Source: Gracilaria domingensis | Taxonomy: Eukaryota > Rhodophyta > Florideophyceae > Gracilariales > Gracilariaceae | Direction: 5' to 3' | NCBI GenBank assembly: GCA_022539475.1 | Contig: VCMS01000117.1 | Location: 222,308-286,307 of the forward strand | DNA length: 64,000 bases | Shown here: in pieces, positions 51,244 to 60,385 of the stretch | Layout: every line of letters begins with the position of its first letter | How positions within the stretch are numbered: the first letter of the stretch is position 1 | Position numbers and translations under genes: made by a program | Notes under the pieces: model-generated | Told to the model about the DNA's origin: nothing | Database searches by the model: none | Seen by the model: the letters and a program-made list of their open reading frames with translations, nothing else

Positions 51244-52237
51244 TTTGTGAAACAGTCAAAAAGTACCCTGTGGGACATTTTTGCGGCCCATATATGGCCG
51301 AAATAGGGCCACCATAAGGCCAACATGATACGTGTATATTTGGCTCAAAACATGGCCAAAATATTGCCCAAAAAGTTCCATTTAGATGAGTCCAATAAAT
51401 GGCCGCATAGGAGAGGGCAGAAGATGGACGAAATGTGCACCAAATAGATCCTCAAAAAGGGGCCTAATGAGGCACAATACGTGAACAAATAATGTTCGAG
51501 ATGCCGTCCGTTTTTTGGGACAATGACTGCACGAGAAGAGTACGAAAGAAGTACTGAGAAGATCTCCCAAGACTGGTCAAGGACGGCACGTATTGTGACC
51601 AAAGCCTAGAGAGCATATGAGTCCAAAAGCAGTATAATTTCTGCCCTAGAGATGTCCAAGAGAGGCGTTCCGTACCCATCCCACGAAGGTCTTATACATG
51701 TCTTTCTTATAGTCCCCAAGCAGACAAAATCTGTTCGTAAACGAGACAGGAAACCGATGCTTCTTGTCCAAGATGAAGGCTTATGTTGGCCATTTGGTAC
51801 TATGAAAAGGTCCTAAAACACGTCTAAGAGAGTAAAATTAGTACAAACTTTATACTAATGTGTGTACCCTATAAGAGCAGGTACAGTACAAAGAAGTACT
51901 TTGAACAGTGCAAAATGATATTGGAGTAAGGACAGATTGAAAGTTCTATGTTAGCCATTGGCTAACAATCCTGCGCCTAGTGCAGCGATACATGGGATGG
52001 TCGGAGTTATCTTAAAACTGCGGCAATACCATGAAGCAGCACCACCGAGACCAACGAGCTTTGAGGTAACTGTACTTCTGGTAAACAAACGGATGAAGGA
52101 ATCATGAGATTGTGGCTGGTTAGAACGTTTCGAACACGCGCAGATCGTCGGGTAATAAGATGTGACTATCTAACTCACGAAAGAATTGCTCAACGATGTG
52201 TCGGGGTTTTCGACGATGATAAGTGGAAATCTAACCA
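51244..52237. other. Spacer between tandem copies, with the right TGGCC array
   Basis: Holds the TGGCC-rich array (about 51280-51480) and AT-rich sequence. It is both upstream of the dead copy and downstream of the intact copy; the layout parallels 48960-49906. Confidence 0.5.
51280..51480. repeat. TGGCC-rich array, right copy
   Basis: GCGGCCCATATATGGCC, ATAGGGCCACC, ATAAGGCCAAC, ACATGGCCAAAAT, AAATGGCCGCAT and GGGGCCTAATG: seven cores in about 180 bp, with a further TTGGCCATTTGG near 51784. Candidate protein-binding sites. Confidence 0.55.
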
Positions 52238-53836
52238 TCAACGTTTTGGGTGTTGGCGGGCTCCAGTGCCATCTGCGCTTGAACTTCCACGACGTGGGTT
52301 TGTAAACTTTGTGGGACGTCCTTCCTCCGCTCGCTCAGCTCGACGGCGTTGGTTTGGTGGGATCACATCCTCGATGCCACTTTCTTCCGCGGAAACCTCG
52401 ACATCTCTCCTGCGCTTCCTACCCTTTTCCCGCCGGCGTCGGGCAGGTTCTTTCGATGACGGCTGACGGAAGCTTCTTCCGCCATGCTTGCGACCACGCG
52501 TAGCAGAACGGGACGGAATAGACTCTACCGCTTTCTCCGTTTGATCTACCATCTTTCTCACAGTGGCAGATATATCAACATGACCTTCCGGTGAACCTTC
52601 GCTAAGCACTTCTCCGTCATTTATGGATGAGGGACCATTGGACTCGGAATACTGATCAGAGCGCTCTCGTGTAACTGCCACGTCTTTCCCCCTTCGCGAA
52701 CGCATCCCATTAGATGCGATTGGAGCACGACTGATGCTCCCACCACTTCCAGCATAAGCTGTGTCCCAGAGATTTCCTTCAGATGAAACACGTTGAAGCG
52801 TATCACCTGACACATTTGGCTCGTAGGCAACAGCGTCATTGGTCGCTTGATCAGTGGACTCACCAGTATTGACGTGCTGATCAGTTCCATTGGAAGAATG
52901 TCTCTGCAATGGGACACGGAGCGCCCCACTGCCATGCCCGCCATCCTGTTCGTGACCCGCAGTTTCATCTTCCGCTTGAGCCCTAGATCGAGCCGTTCTG
53001 TCTCCTTCGTTGCTGTTAGCGGAGGGCGTGACTGTTGTCGAATTCACTCGCGGTTGGCGTTCAGGTTCAACAGGATTCGAAGCTCTCTCACTGGAATGTG
53101 CTGGCATCGCTGCTGTCAAGTTTGTGTTCGGATCAGTACCAACGCGACTCCTGTTCCCACCATCACCTAAAATTCTCTTTGTCCCGCGCTTCTGTTCCTC
53201 AGCCTTCGCCTTCTTATTTCGTTGTATAGCTTCCTTAATGAACTCTGTGACAACCCAGTGATTCTGAGCGGCGGCCAAAACGGGGAATGTGTCCACCAGG
53301 TTTCGCTTCAGCTGAAAGATTTGTGGGCCGAACTCACTCTTAATGGACCTGAACGTGCGCTTCCCACGCTCTAGTTCAAGACGGTGGTACATAAACTGAC
53401 GGATTCTGTCCTTTATCGCATTCGCTATCTCTGGATAGATAGGATAGTTGTCATCAACTGGGCGGTTGTCAGTCATCTTCTCCTGATACAGGCGGTTGAA
53501 CACTACTCTCGCGGAAAGTAGTGCACCAGTCGGGAACCCAGGCCTGTCATTCTCCTTCATTTTGCGTTTCGAGGATGGGCCTGGAATCCTCACCGAGTTT
53601 TCTGGAAGTACCTCGACGTTGGCAGTCGGTGTTGGAACTCCAGAAGAAGTACTTGCCACACGTGCAACACGAGCCGTGGCAGAGTGAGAAGCTCTCTCTG
53701 CACGAGATTGGACTTGTTGCTGCACTGAGTACGCATTTCTTTGGCCTCCGGCAGCACCGTCTCTCGGGCTCACCGAAGTGTGTTCACCGGCGAGGAGGCT
53801 GTCTGCGGTGACGTTTTTCAGCGTACGTGAACCCAT
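52238..53836 (-). CDS. Unrecognised 532-residue basic protein, intact tandem copy
   Basis: Single open frame from ATG 53836. I do not recognise it. Residues 1-100 are Ser/Thr/Ala-rich and probably disordered. The conserved core at about 95-225 reads NDRPGFPTGALLSARVVFNRLYQE, YPIYPEIANAIKDRIRQFMYHR, ERGKRTFRSIKSEFG, LVDTFPVLAAAQNHWVVTEFIKEAIQ, then a Lys/Arg/Glu stretch (NKKAKAEEQKRGTKR). It looks helical and could be a DNA-binding or oligomerisation domain. The middle is Asn/Ser/Glu-rich, and the C-terminus (about 440-532) is strongly basic (RGRKHGGRSFRQ, RRRREKGRKRRR). A decayed tandem copy lies downstream at 49907. It diverges across 543 bp from a TNP2 transposase pseudogene, so it may be a TnpA-like partner, or a host gene beside which the transposon landed. 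Confidence 0.7.
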   Translation of the reverse strand: MGSRTLKNVTADSLLAGEHTSVSPRDGAAGGQRNAYSVQQQVQSRAERASHSATARVARVASTSSGVPTPTANVEVLPENSVRIPGPSSKRKMKENDRPGFPTGALLSARVVFNRLYQEKMTDNRPVDDNYPIYPEIANAIKDRIRQFMYHRLELERGKRTFRSIKSEFGPQIFQLKRNLVDTFPVLAAAQNHWVVTEFIKEAIQRNKKAKAEEQKRGTKRILGDGGNRSRVGTDPNTNLTAAMPAHSSERASNPVEPERQPRVNSTTVTPSANSNEGDRTARSRAQAEDETAGHEQDGGHGSGALRVPLQRHSSNGTDQHVNTGESTDQATNDAVAYEPNVSGDTLQRVSSEGNLWDTAYAGSGGSISRAPIASNGMRSRRGKDVAVTRERSDQYSESNGPSSINDGEVLSEGSPEGHVDISATVRKMVDQTEKAVESIPSRSATRGRKHGGRSFRQPSSKEPARRRREKGRKRRRDVEVSAEESGIEDVIPPNQRRRAERAEEGRPTKFTNPRRGSSSADGTGARQHPKR

Positions 53837-54379
53837 TCTGATAGAAACAAGCTTCTGAATGCAAAACGGAGCTCGTCGTCAGTTCCAATGACGCACGAGA
53901 GGCACTTCTGACTCTTCCCGTGAAAGCTCGCGTGGTATGAAACGTACTCCAGGCGGGGAAACTATGGGTATGCGCAGCTTGGAGATGTGCAAGGCGGAAG
54001 GATAGGCAGGAGCAGTTGACGTATTCCTGGATGGGAAGGGGGACAACAAGCTGGTCACTTGAGCTGTCCAAGCTGTTCGTCGGAGGGGCGGAGCGGATTC
54101 ATTTGGAGAAAGCCGGGAGATAGAAGACGGGAGAACCTAAGTGGAGAGATATATCGAAGAGCCCGCGCTCTCTTGAGCAGAATGAAATGAGTTGAACCGA
54201 AACCTCCTCAAATAATTTTGAAAACCTAAAAGTTTTCATCGCTCTTTGAAGGCCGTGATTTTCCAAACTGATCAATAAAAGTTCTTATTGGGGGTAGTAT
54301 CCCTCCCTTTTTCATTGCTCCAAGTACTCCCTGTTGCACAAATTGCATAATCGTTGCGTTAAATCGATAACCTCACGTC
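53837..54379. promoter_or_regulatory. Divergent intergenic region between the 532-residue gene and the TNP2 relic
   Basis: 543 bp likely to contain promoters for both directions. No TGGCC array and no clear TATA box; a TTCAATAAAAG-like AT-rich part lies at 54200-54330. Confidence 0.4.
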
Positions 54380-57300
54380 ATGTTTGCTGACGAACAGAGT
54401 AGACGCAAACGTTGTAGATGGGAGACCAGTGGTGATGACTTTGCTCTGTTTCAGGTGCACGAAGACTACAGCCCTACTCCATCCGAGCTGCAGGTAGCGC
54501 AAGAAGAAATACTGGAGCCAATAGTTCGAAGAAGATGCAGATAGGAGACGGTGAGCGTAGCACCAGTGATTTCTGAGAGGGATATAGAAGTTCAAGAAAC
54601 AGCTGCATCAGCCTGCGGCGAAGATCTTGGAAGAGATAACAGTCAGTACCTTCCTCGTACACAGAACGAGAGTGAAGCAGTACAAGATATGGTACACAAC
54701 TCCCCGTCTTCAGAATTCAGGTTTGTATCCATAGATCGAATTCATGACCAAAACAATGAACAGCTTGAAGGAGGTTCCATTGTGGAACATAATTCTAGAA
54801 TCGTTGGATTTAGTGCTTTGGACGAGTACTCGATACGTTCAGTTGAGAACGTCGATGATCAAGATATCTGGAACATTTCGATTTTCGATAACGAGGAACA
54901 CTATGCCAGTTCACATAGCAGCATGTACCCAAAGAGTGAGAAGCAAGAAGTTTTTGAAAGACTCGCGGCCTTCTTGTACACTGCAGAGATGTCGAACGTT
55001 TCACAAACGGCGCTTCAACGGTTGCTTAACATCAAACCACTATCATCCAAGTTTTCACTTAAGAGCCTCAACTCCTATTCAGTAAGAAAGTCGTTGCTGT
55101 GCAAGTCCAGAGCCGCAATGTGTCCTCATGGGCATGCTGCTCAATGTGGAAGCGCAAGGAAGATGAACTGCTGCCCAGTATGTAGTGAACCGTTCAAGAG
55201 AGAGTCGTTTTGGTTCTTGAAAATGTCTTCCGCAATAAGAGGTCTCTGCAATGCTAAGGAGACGTTCGAGCAACTCATGAATGGCTGTCGGCGAGCTTGG
55301 ATCAGTATTTCAACTCCAAACGAACAAGACCCTCCTCATGATTACTACCACAGTGCCACATTCTTCAGATCGCATGAGTCAACTTTACAGAATTGGAAAG
55401 AGAATGAAGAGATATTGGTATTCTTCACGCTTTCGACTGATGGTTTCGAGTGTGGAAAGCGGAGAGACGGCTCTGCACTCTCAACATGGCCAGTGGTCTC
55501 AACAATTCTGAACTTTGACCCAAAGGTACGAAGCAAAGCATCAAATGCAATCATTCATGCCGTTATTCCAGGTAGTCATGATTCAGAATACTTCGACACT
55601 TTTCTTGAAGAACTTGTACAAGACATTCGGGAACTTGAAAATGTAATACGGATATCATGTTACGATCGCAAAGTGCGGACAATAAAGGCCTTTCTCTTGT
55701 AATTCACGGCAGATTGGCCAGCGGCTTCCAAGGTGTTTGGATACGTGGGGCACAACGGTACTATCTTCTGTCGCTTTTGTCTCAAGACAAAGACGTATAT
55801 AAGACAATGTAGAAATTACTGTGCCGTTCCTGAAATAAGACCTAGAGACATCAAGAACCTTTTCAGATCTGGTAACGCTCGAAACATTCCGAATTTCATT
55901 GAAATGGAGTGCGTAGGAAAACTCCAAAGCAAAGATGTGATGCTGACATGGCGCAGGATTTCGCAGAGACAGCTTGATACGAAAGAGAAAAGAAGCATAA
56001 TTGCAGAAAGTTGTATCAAGAGACGCTCGGTGTTATCCCATTTGAAGCTCGACTATGTGTTCTCCTTTCCATATGATGCGATGCATCTCGTTTTGCTGGG
56101 TTGGGTGAAACATGTTCTTCGTCTGGTGACAGGATCGCACTCTAAACTGGAAGGGGTCTTTCCAAAACCCAGTTATTGCATATCAGATGATACTTAGGAG
56201 AAGATCAACAATTCTATGAGGGAATCGACCAATGCTGTACCCAGTTCATGAGGAAGATCAATTTTTTCTCTGGAGCACCTTTCCAAGTACAAAGCAGAAG
56301 ATTTGCGGCGTCATGCCGAGATATACTTAGTGCCCTTTCTTCACCGATATAGGGCGCGAAAAGACGTGGTTCTTCTGGTGGCGGTGACAGCAAGGCTTGT
56401 ATCGCTTTCTTTCTCGTATGATTGTGGACCCGAACAGGTACGCGCTTTGAAATCTGCAGTTGAGGAGGCGTAAGTTCGGTTTTGTAGCCTATTCTATCAA
56501 TCTGAGTATGATTCATTTTGCTTCACACCAACCACGCACGCCATACTTCATCTGCCTGACCTTCTTAGAGAATGTGGACCACTTCTGCTCTCTTCGCAGT
56601 TCATTGTGGAGAGACTACTAGGCGAAGTTGGAAGAAGGGTACAGAGTAGTTGTCATATGATCATATTAGGTCCCACATATTTCACAAGAGCTTTATACTT
56701 CTCGCCCTCAAGCTTAGGAACAATGGTATCGCACCAGAGGCAGAAAATGAGTATATGAGTAATGTCGACGACGAGTACTCTTCAAGTACAATACGAAACA
56801 GTGGACCTATAATTAACGATATGGCTGCTGGTGTTCGATGCCACGGTGTTGGATCCCCATGTCGAAATATGTCACATGATTTGAGAGGAGCTCTGAATCG
56901 GTTTTTGTGGGAGAACCAACGTCCCACATTTGTCATTCACTATCAAGTCTTCAAAGATGTTCGGGAGCGCAACCGTACTGAGAGAGAGTGGAACGATTTC
57001 CTTGGAAACAAGAGATAACTTCAACGCGCGTATTCCCAAGCAAAAGTGTGCCCGACAAAAGTACCATGTTGCTGCTCACTTTGTACCACAGGATGCACAA
57101 CCTGACAGAGACATTCGGGAAAGAGATCTGTATTATGGTCTGGTGCACCAGATTTTCGAAGTCGTTCTGGAGCTTCATGAGAATGGCAGAGGAAGAACAA
57201 TAAGAGCCGTGTTCATCGGTGTGTCATGGCAATATGGACTCATTGTCGACTCCACCAATGCAGTCATCTATACGGATGATCATCGACATACTGTAAGATA

Positions 57301-57445
57301 AATGGAAAGTATTGGTTGTATTGATAGGGTCATAGCCGTGATAGATATTTTGAGACGGTATTACTTCGTAGACATGAAGCCGAACGACTATACCACTCGA
57401 AACGAAGTTCACGAGGTCCTTCAAGGCGTTCGAAAGAGAATATAA
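54380..57445 (+). pseudogene. CACTA-type TNP2 (Transposase_21) transposase, decayed
   Basis: ATG 54380 begins MFADEQSRRKRCRW (basic), with an in-frame TAG at 54542. The main frame continues through a Cys/His cluster (MCPHGHAAQCG...CCPVCSEPF, about 55120-55195), then the PF02992-like core: FFTLSTDGFECGKRRDGSALSTWPV, LNFDPKVRSKA, HAVIPGSHDSEYFDTFLEELVQDI, a TAA (55700-55702), TADWPAASKVFGYVGHNG, FCRFC. After TAG (56195) and TGA (56249) come THAILHLPDLLRECGPLL, FIVERLLGEVGRRVQSS. A frameshift near 56650 and another near 57000 lead to the C-terminal QKCARQKYHVAAHF...GLIVDSTNAVIYTDDH and GCIDRVIAVID. At least five stops and two frameshifts: not functional. The likely first catalytic Asp is in STDGF. 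Confidence 0.8.
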
Positions 57446-58189
57446 GGAGGGGGACATGAATCAAGATTTAATGATCGATATCGAAGCTAGGCGCGTTACG
57501 AAGAATCCAAAAGTAGTGAGAATCAAGTAGTGCAGTGCGGGCCGTGGATCCTAATCACGAAAACGACGAAATAGCCTTCATCATGAAGCTCGAGGTGTTA
57601 CAGTATGTTTTGTTCCGGTCTCCAGAAAGCGAAAGAGTAAATGCACGCCAAATTCCGGCGTTACTAAGCCCAAGTTACTTAGTGCCGCGTTTCACAACTT
57701 CGCATACTGAACTGCGGCAAAGATAAGCGCCAAAGATGCTGTCTCGTTCAAGAAGCAAGGCTTCTGGAACAAACTGTAGAAACAGAAGTCGCGGTGGGTG
57801 GAGGGTATCCAAACCTTAACAGAGCCACGCATCACGAAGCAAAGACTCTAGGGAGTGCGTGCTGCGGCTGCCGCGAACAACCGAGTGCAACCAGGTACTG
57901 GGTCCGGGGGTCGTGCGGCTCCCAGCGACGATGTCACGATCGACCTACCGCAGCTCCAGCGACCGAAATAAATTCTCTTCTGCGTGCCTGTAAACTACAT
58001 TCTTCACGCAGCGCCCATTAGTTCTCCTCCTGATAGAATTACAGTATCCCGCTACCCAGACATTCCAAGTGACACGCGTAAGAAACGCTTCCTTTTTGTA
58101 ACATGTCCCACACGATGGGACATGTTACAAGTTGGTGGAGATCAAGAAGAATCAAGTTGGAATTCTCATGCTGTGTGAAAATGTCTTCG
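57446..58189. other. Flank of the TNP2 relic with a perfect palindrome
   Basis: No gene recognised (a short frame at 57535-57726 lacks motifs). Contains the perfect 15-bp hairpin at 58096-58130. Confidence 0.4.
58096..58130. repeat. Perfect 15-bp palindrome TTGTAACATGTCCCA
   Basis: TTGTAACATGTCCCA (58096-58110), loop CACGA, exact complement 58116-58130. A decayed version lies at 5282-5316; the core GGGACATGT also forms a palindrome in both long LTRs (near 25125 and 33139). Confidence 0.75.
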
Positions 58190-59062
58190 TCAGAAAAGGT
58201 ATACAAAAAATGGACCGTTCCCGACGAGGTCTGTTTTCCGATGAGGAAGATACTAATTCCAAAGCACACGAACAAGTTGGTGCTTAACAGTTCGACCATG
58301 AAAAACAGTTCGAGGATAATTGAGAAGCACGAACTTGCTGTCGGTCCGGGTAATATTGCAAAGCTCCCTGGCTCTGAAGCAACAAGAAAACGGCAGTGGC
58401 GGGAGAAAGGGCAGAATCGAGTCATGGAGAACAAAAGCAACGCACGAGATACGCAAAACAGCGAGCATCAGAGTCCACAGAGGAAAGAGCAAATCGAGTT
58501 AAGAAACGCCGTGAATGGTATGCCAAGAGAACGCAAATGATGAAGAAAGAGACATATAATCAATGTGAAAACGAAGAGAAGCAGTCTGTTTCTAGTGCGC
58601 AAAGCTCCTCAGAGCTATCTGTGCAGTGCTCTGTGGAGGAAGATGACGCTTTTAACCATACGCAGAATGAAAGAGTGAAAGGCAATATTTCTACAAGCGC
58701 AGTTTGTTCTAACATATGCAGTGACGCAACAGTCAACACGGATGGATAATGCAGGCCAGAACGAGCTCCAGAGGGCCCAAACTTTCTGCATGAGATAATC
58801 GCGGAAACGCAGACTGTCCATGTTTTCCAACATCTGCTTCTTCCTGTTCTCGAGTTACATCAGAATACAATGTACTCGATATAACAGAACAACCCTTGAG
58901 TCAACCGGACATTAGCAACAATATTTCCCATCTGCGTGAAGATGGAACGCTGAACAAAAGCTCGATATCACAGATTTGTCGTCCTGCGGAAAATCGTAGC
59001 GCTGAGGCACAGCAGATATTGCATGATGTCTTCAGCGCCGATATCTCGGACGACGAAATTTA
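58190..59062 (+). pseudogene. Basic-repeat protein remnant, possibly Helitron-like
   Basis: Coherent amino-acid sequence switches frame: 58190-58400 (SEKVYKKWTVPDEVCFPMRK), then one frame over (about 58430-58748) with RTRYAKQRASESTEERANRVKKRREWYAKR, and after a break DITEQPLSQPDISNNISHLRED...VFSADISDDEI ending at about 59062. The RASxxxEERxxRxxxRREWYAKR unit resembles the N-terminal basic repeats seen before Helitron Rep domains and in similar proteins. No Rep or helicase domain is present. It could also be a spliced gene with unrecognised introns. Confidence 0.3.
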
Positions 59063-60100
59063 ACAGGTCATTTTAAGAACCTAATGTCAAAGCTTAACAT
59101 AAACATGGCAACTGCACTCCTGTCTCCGGAGCAAGGAATACATACCCAGGCATCTTCATTTTCATGGCGAACGTTCTGCACGAAGAGATGCCCTTTTATC
59201 TACGGTAGCGCTCTGCAACGTCGTGTCTGACGCCATGCTCTTCTTGGGGCTGTGGCACTGCTCTGGCTCCAAGTGTAACACCTCCCGCCTCTTCTCTTCT
59301 GTGTCGGCTTGCAGCCAATTCAACGCGTACCACACCTTGTTCATCAGGTTCAGCTCGTGGTGTTCAAAAAAAAACGTAAGCAGAGTCCTCTAACATAGAA
59401 ATCAATGGAGTTCTGCGGTCTCTGCATATGTGTCGCAGGGTTGTGGGATGCTCAAGATCGCAGGATGGTCTGCGACATGACGAATGGCGTCCAATCGATA
59501 CTGAATCAGTGCTAATGAGCTCTATCACGCTCAAAGTCCTCAGCGGATGGAAGTCGAAGCTGCCATGAAATTTCAAAAGCCCGAAGTATCCCAATTGTTT
59601 GACCAGTCACCCTTCAAGAAAGCCAAAGCAAATCGAAGCGAAAAAACCGCCGCCCCGAAATTGCATGACAAGCTCATGAACTAAATCGCTTCTGGGACAT
59701 TCGGACTGTTCGATTTGCTCAGAGCCGCCTTATATGAGCCAGCAGTTCCGAAGCCATTTCAATAGAGAGGATTGGGTGATAGCGGAAGGAGATTAAACGG
59801 TCCACATGAAAGAGTGCCGTAGAGTGGGCAACGCGGAGGCAGTTTCGACGTTATTCCTCTATTCTCTCCTTCATTCCCGCCTTTCTCCACCTTGGGAGTC
59901 AAACAAGTCAAGCGCTGGCATATATTAGAGTGACCCGTAATCCACCTGATTCTCTTTCACAGGCTCTAAGACCGCACATTCTACAGCTTCACCGTTCTTT
60001 CAAGCTCCAGAAACTGTCCTAAGTCCTGCACATCAATATGAATAGATCCTGAAGACTGCTTCCCGATGGTCCGGAACTACCCGGACCAGCGTATGACACT
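59063..60100. other. Mostly unassigned; weak FHA-like frame on the minus strand
   Basis: On the minus strand 59594-59364, then across a run of nine T (59376-59384 on plus as A) into 59344-59162, a coherent frame results if the run is one base shorter: SVSIGRHSSC...DLEHPTTLRHICRDRRTPLISMLEDSAYVFFEHHE. The IGRH...RH-I...D-S pattern is suggestive of an FHA domain but weak. Otherwise nothing seen. Confidence 0.25.
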
Positions 60101-60109
60101 GCCTTCGTT

Positions 60110-60385
60110 TAGACCGTTCCAACGGTTCTAGCAGCATCGCACCATGGGTTGTTCCAACATGACGCTTTGAAGACACTCTTCCTACCTTCTGACCAGGCGC
60201 TTCGCCGTCGCCCTTATGATATCAAAGCTTACCATGAGCGTGAACTGGACTTCGGTTTCCGAGCAATGACGAACCGCCTTGCCAACGACATTCCCGCAAC
60301 AACCATTCGCATCGAGCTCCTCTTATTGAGGCACTACAGCGCATTACTGACATGCAATTGATCACAGAGGAACTGAGCTAGAAAG
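60110..60385 (+). pseudogene. Possible QCR7/UQCRB-like fragment, very tentative
   Basis: The frame HHGLFQHDALKTLFLP, then ALRRRPYDIKAYHE, then FRAMTNRLANDIP, followed after a frameshift near 60310 by APLIEALQRITDMQLITEELS and TAG (60377-60382), recalls the order GL-x-x-DDL, ALRRLP, RxxRAM, LP of mitochondrial complex III subunit 7. The frameshift and absent upstream exon suggest a pseudogene or a coincidence. Confidence 0.2.
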
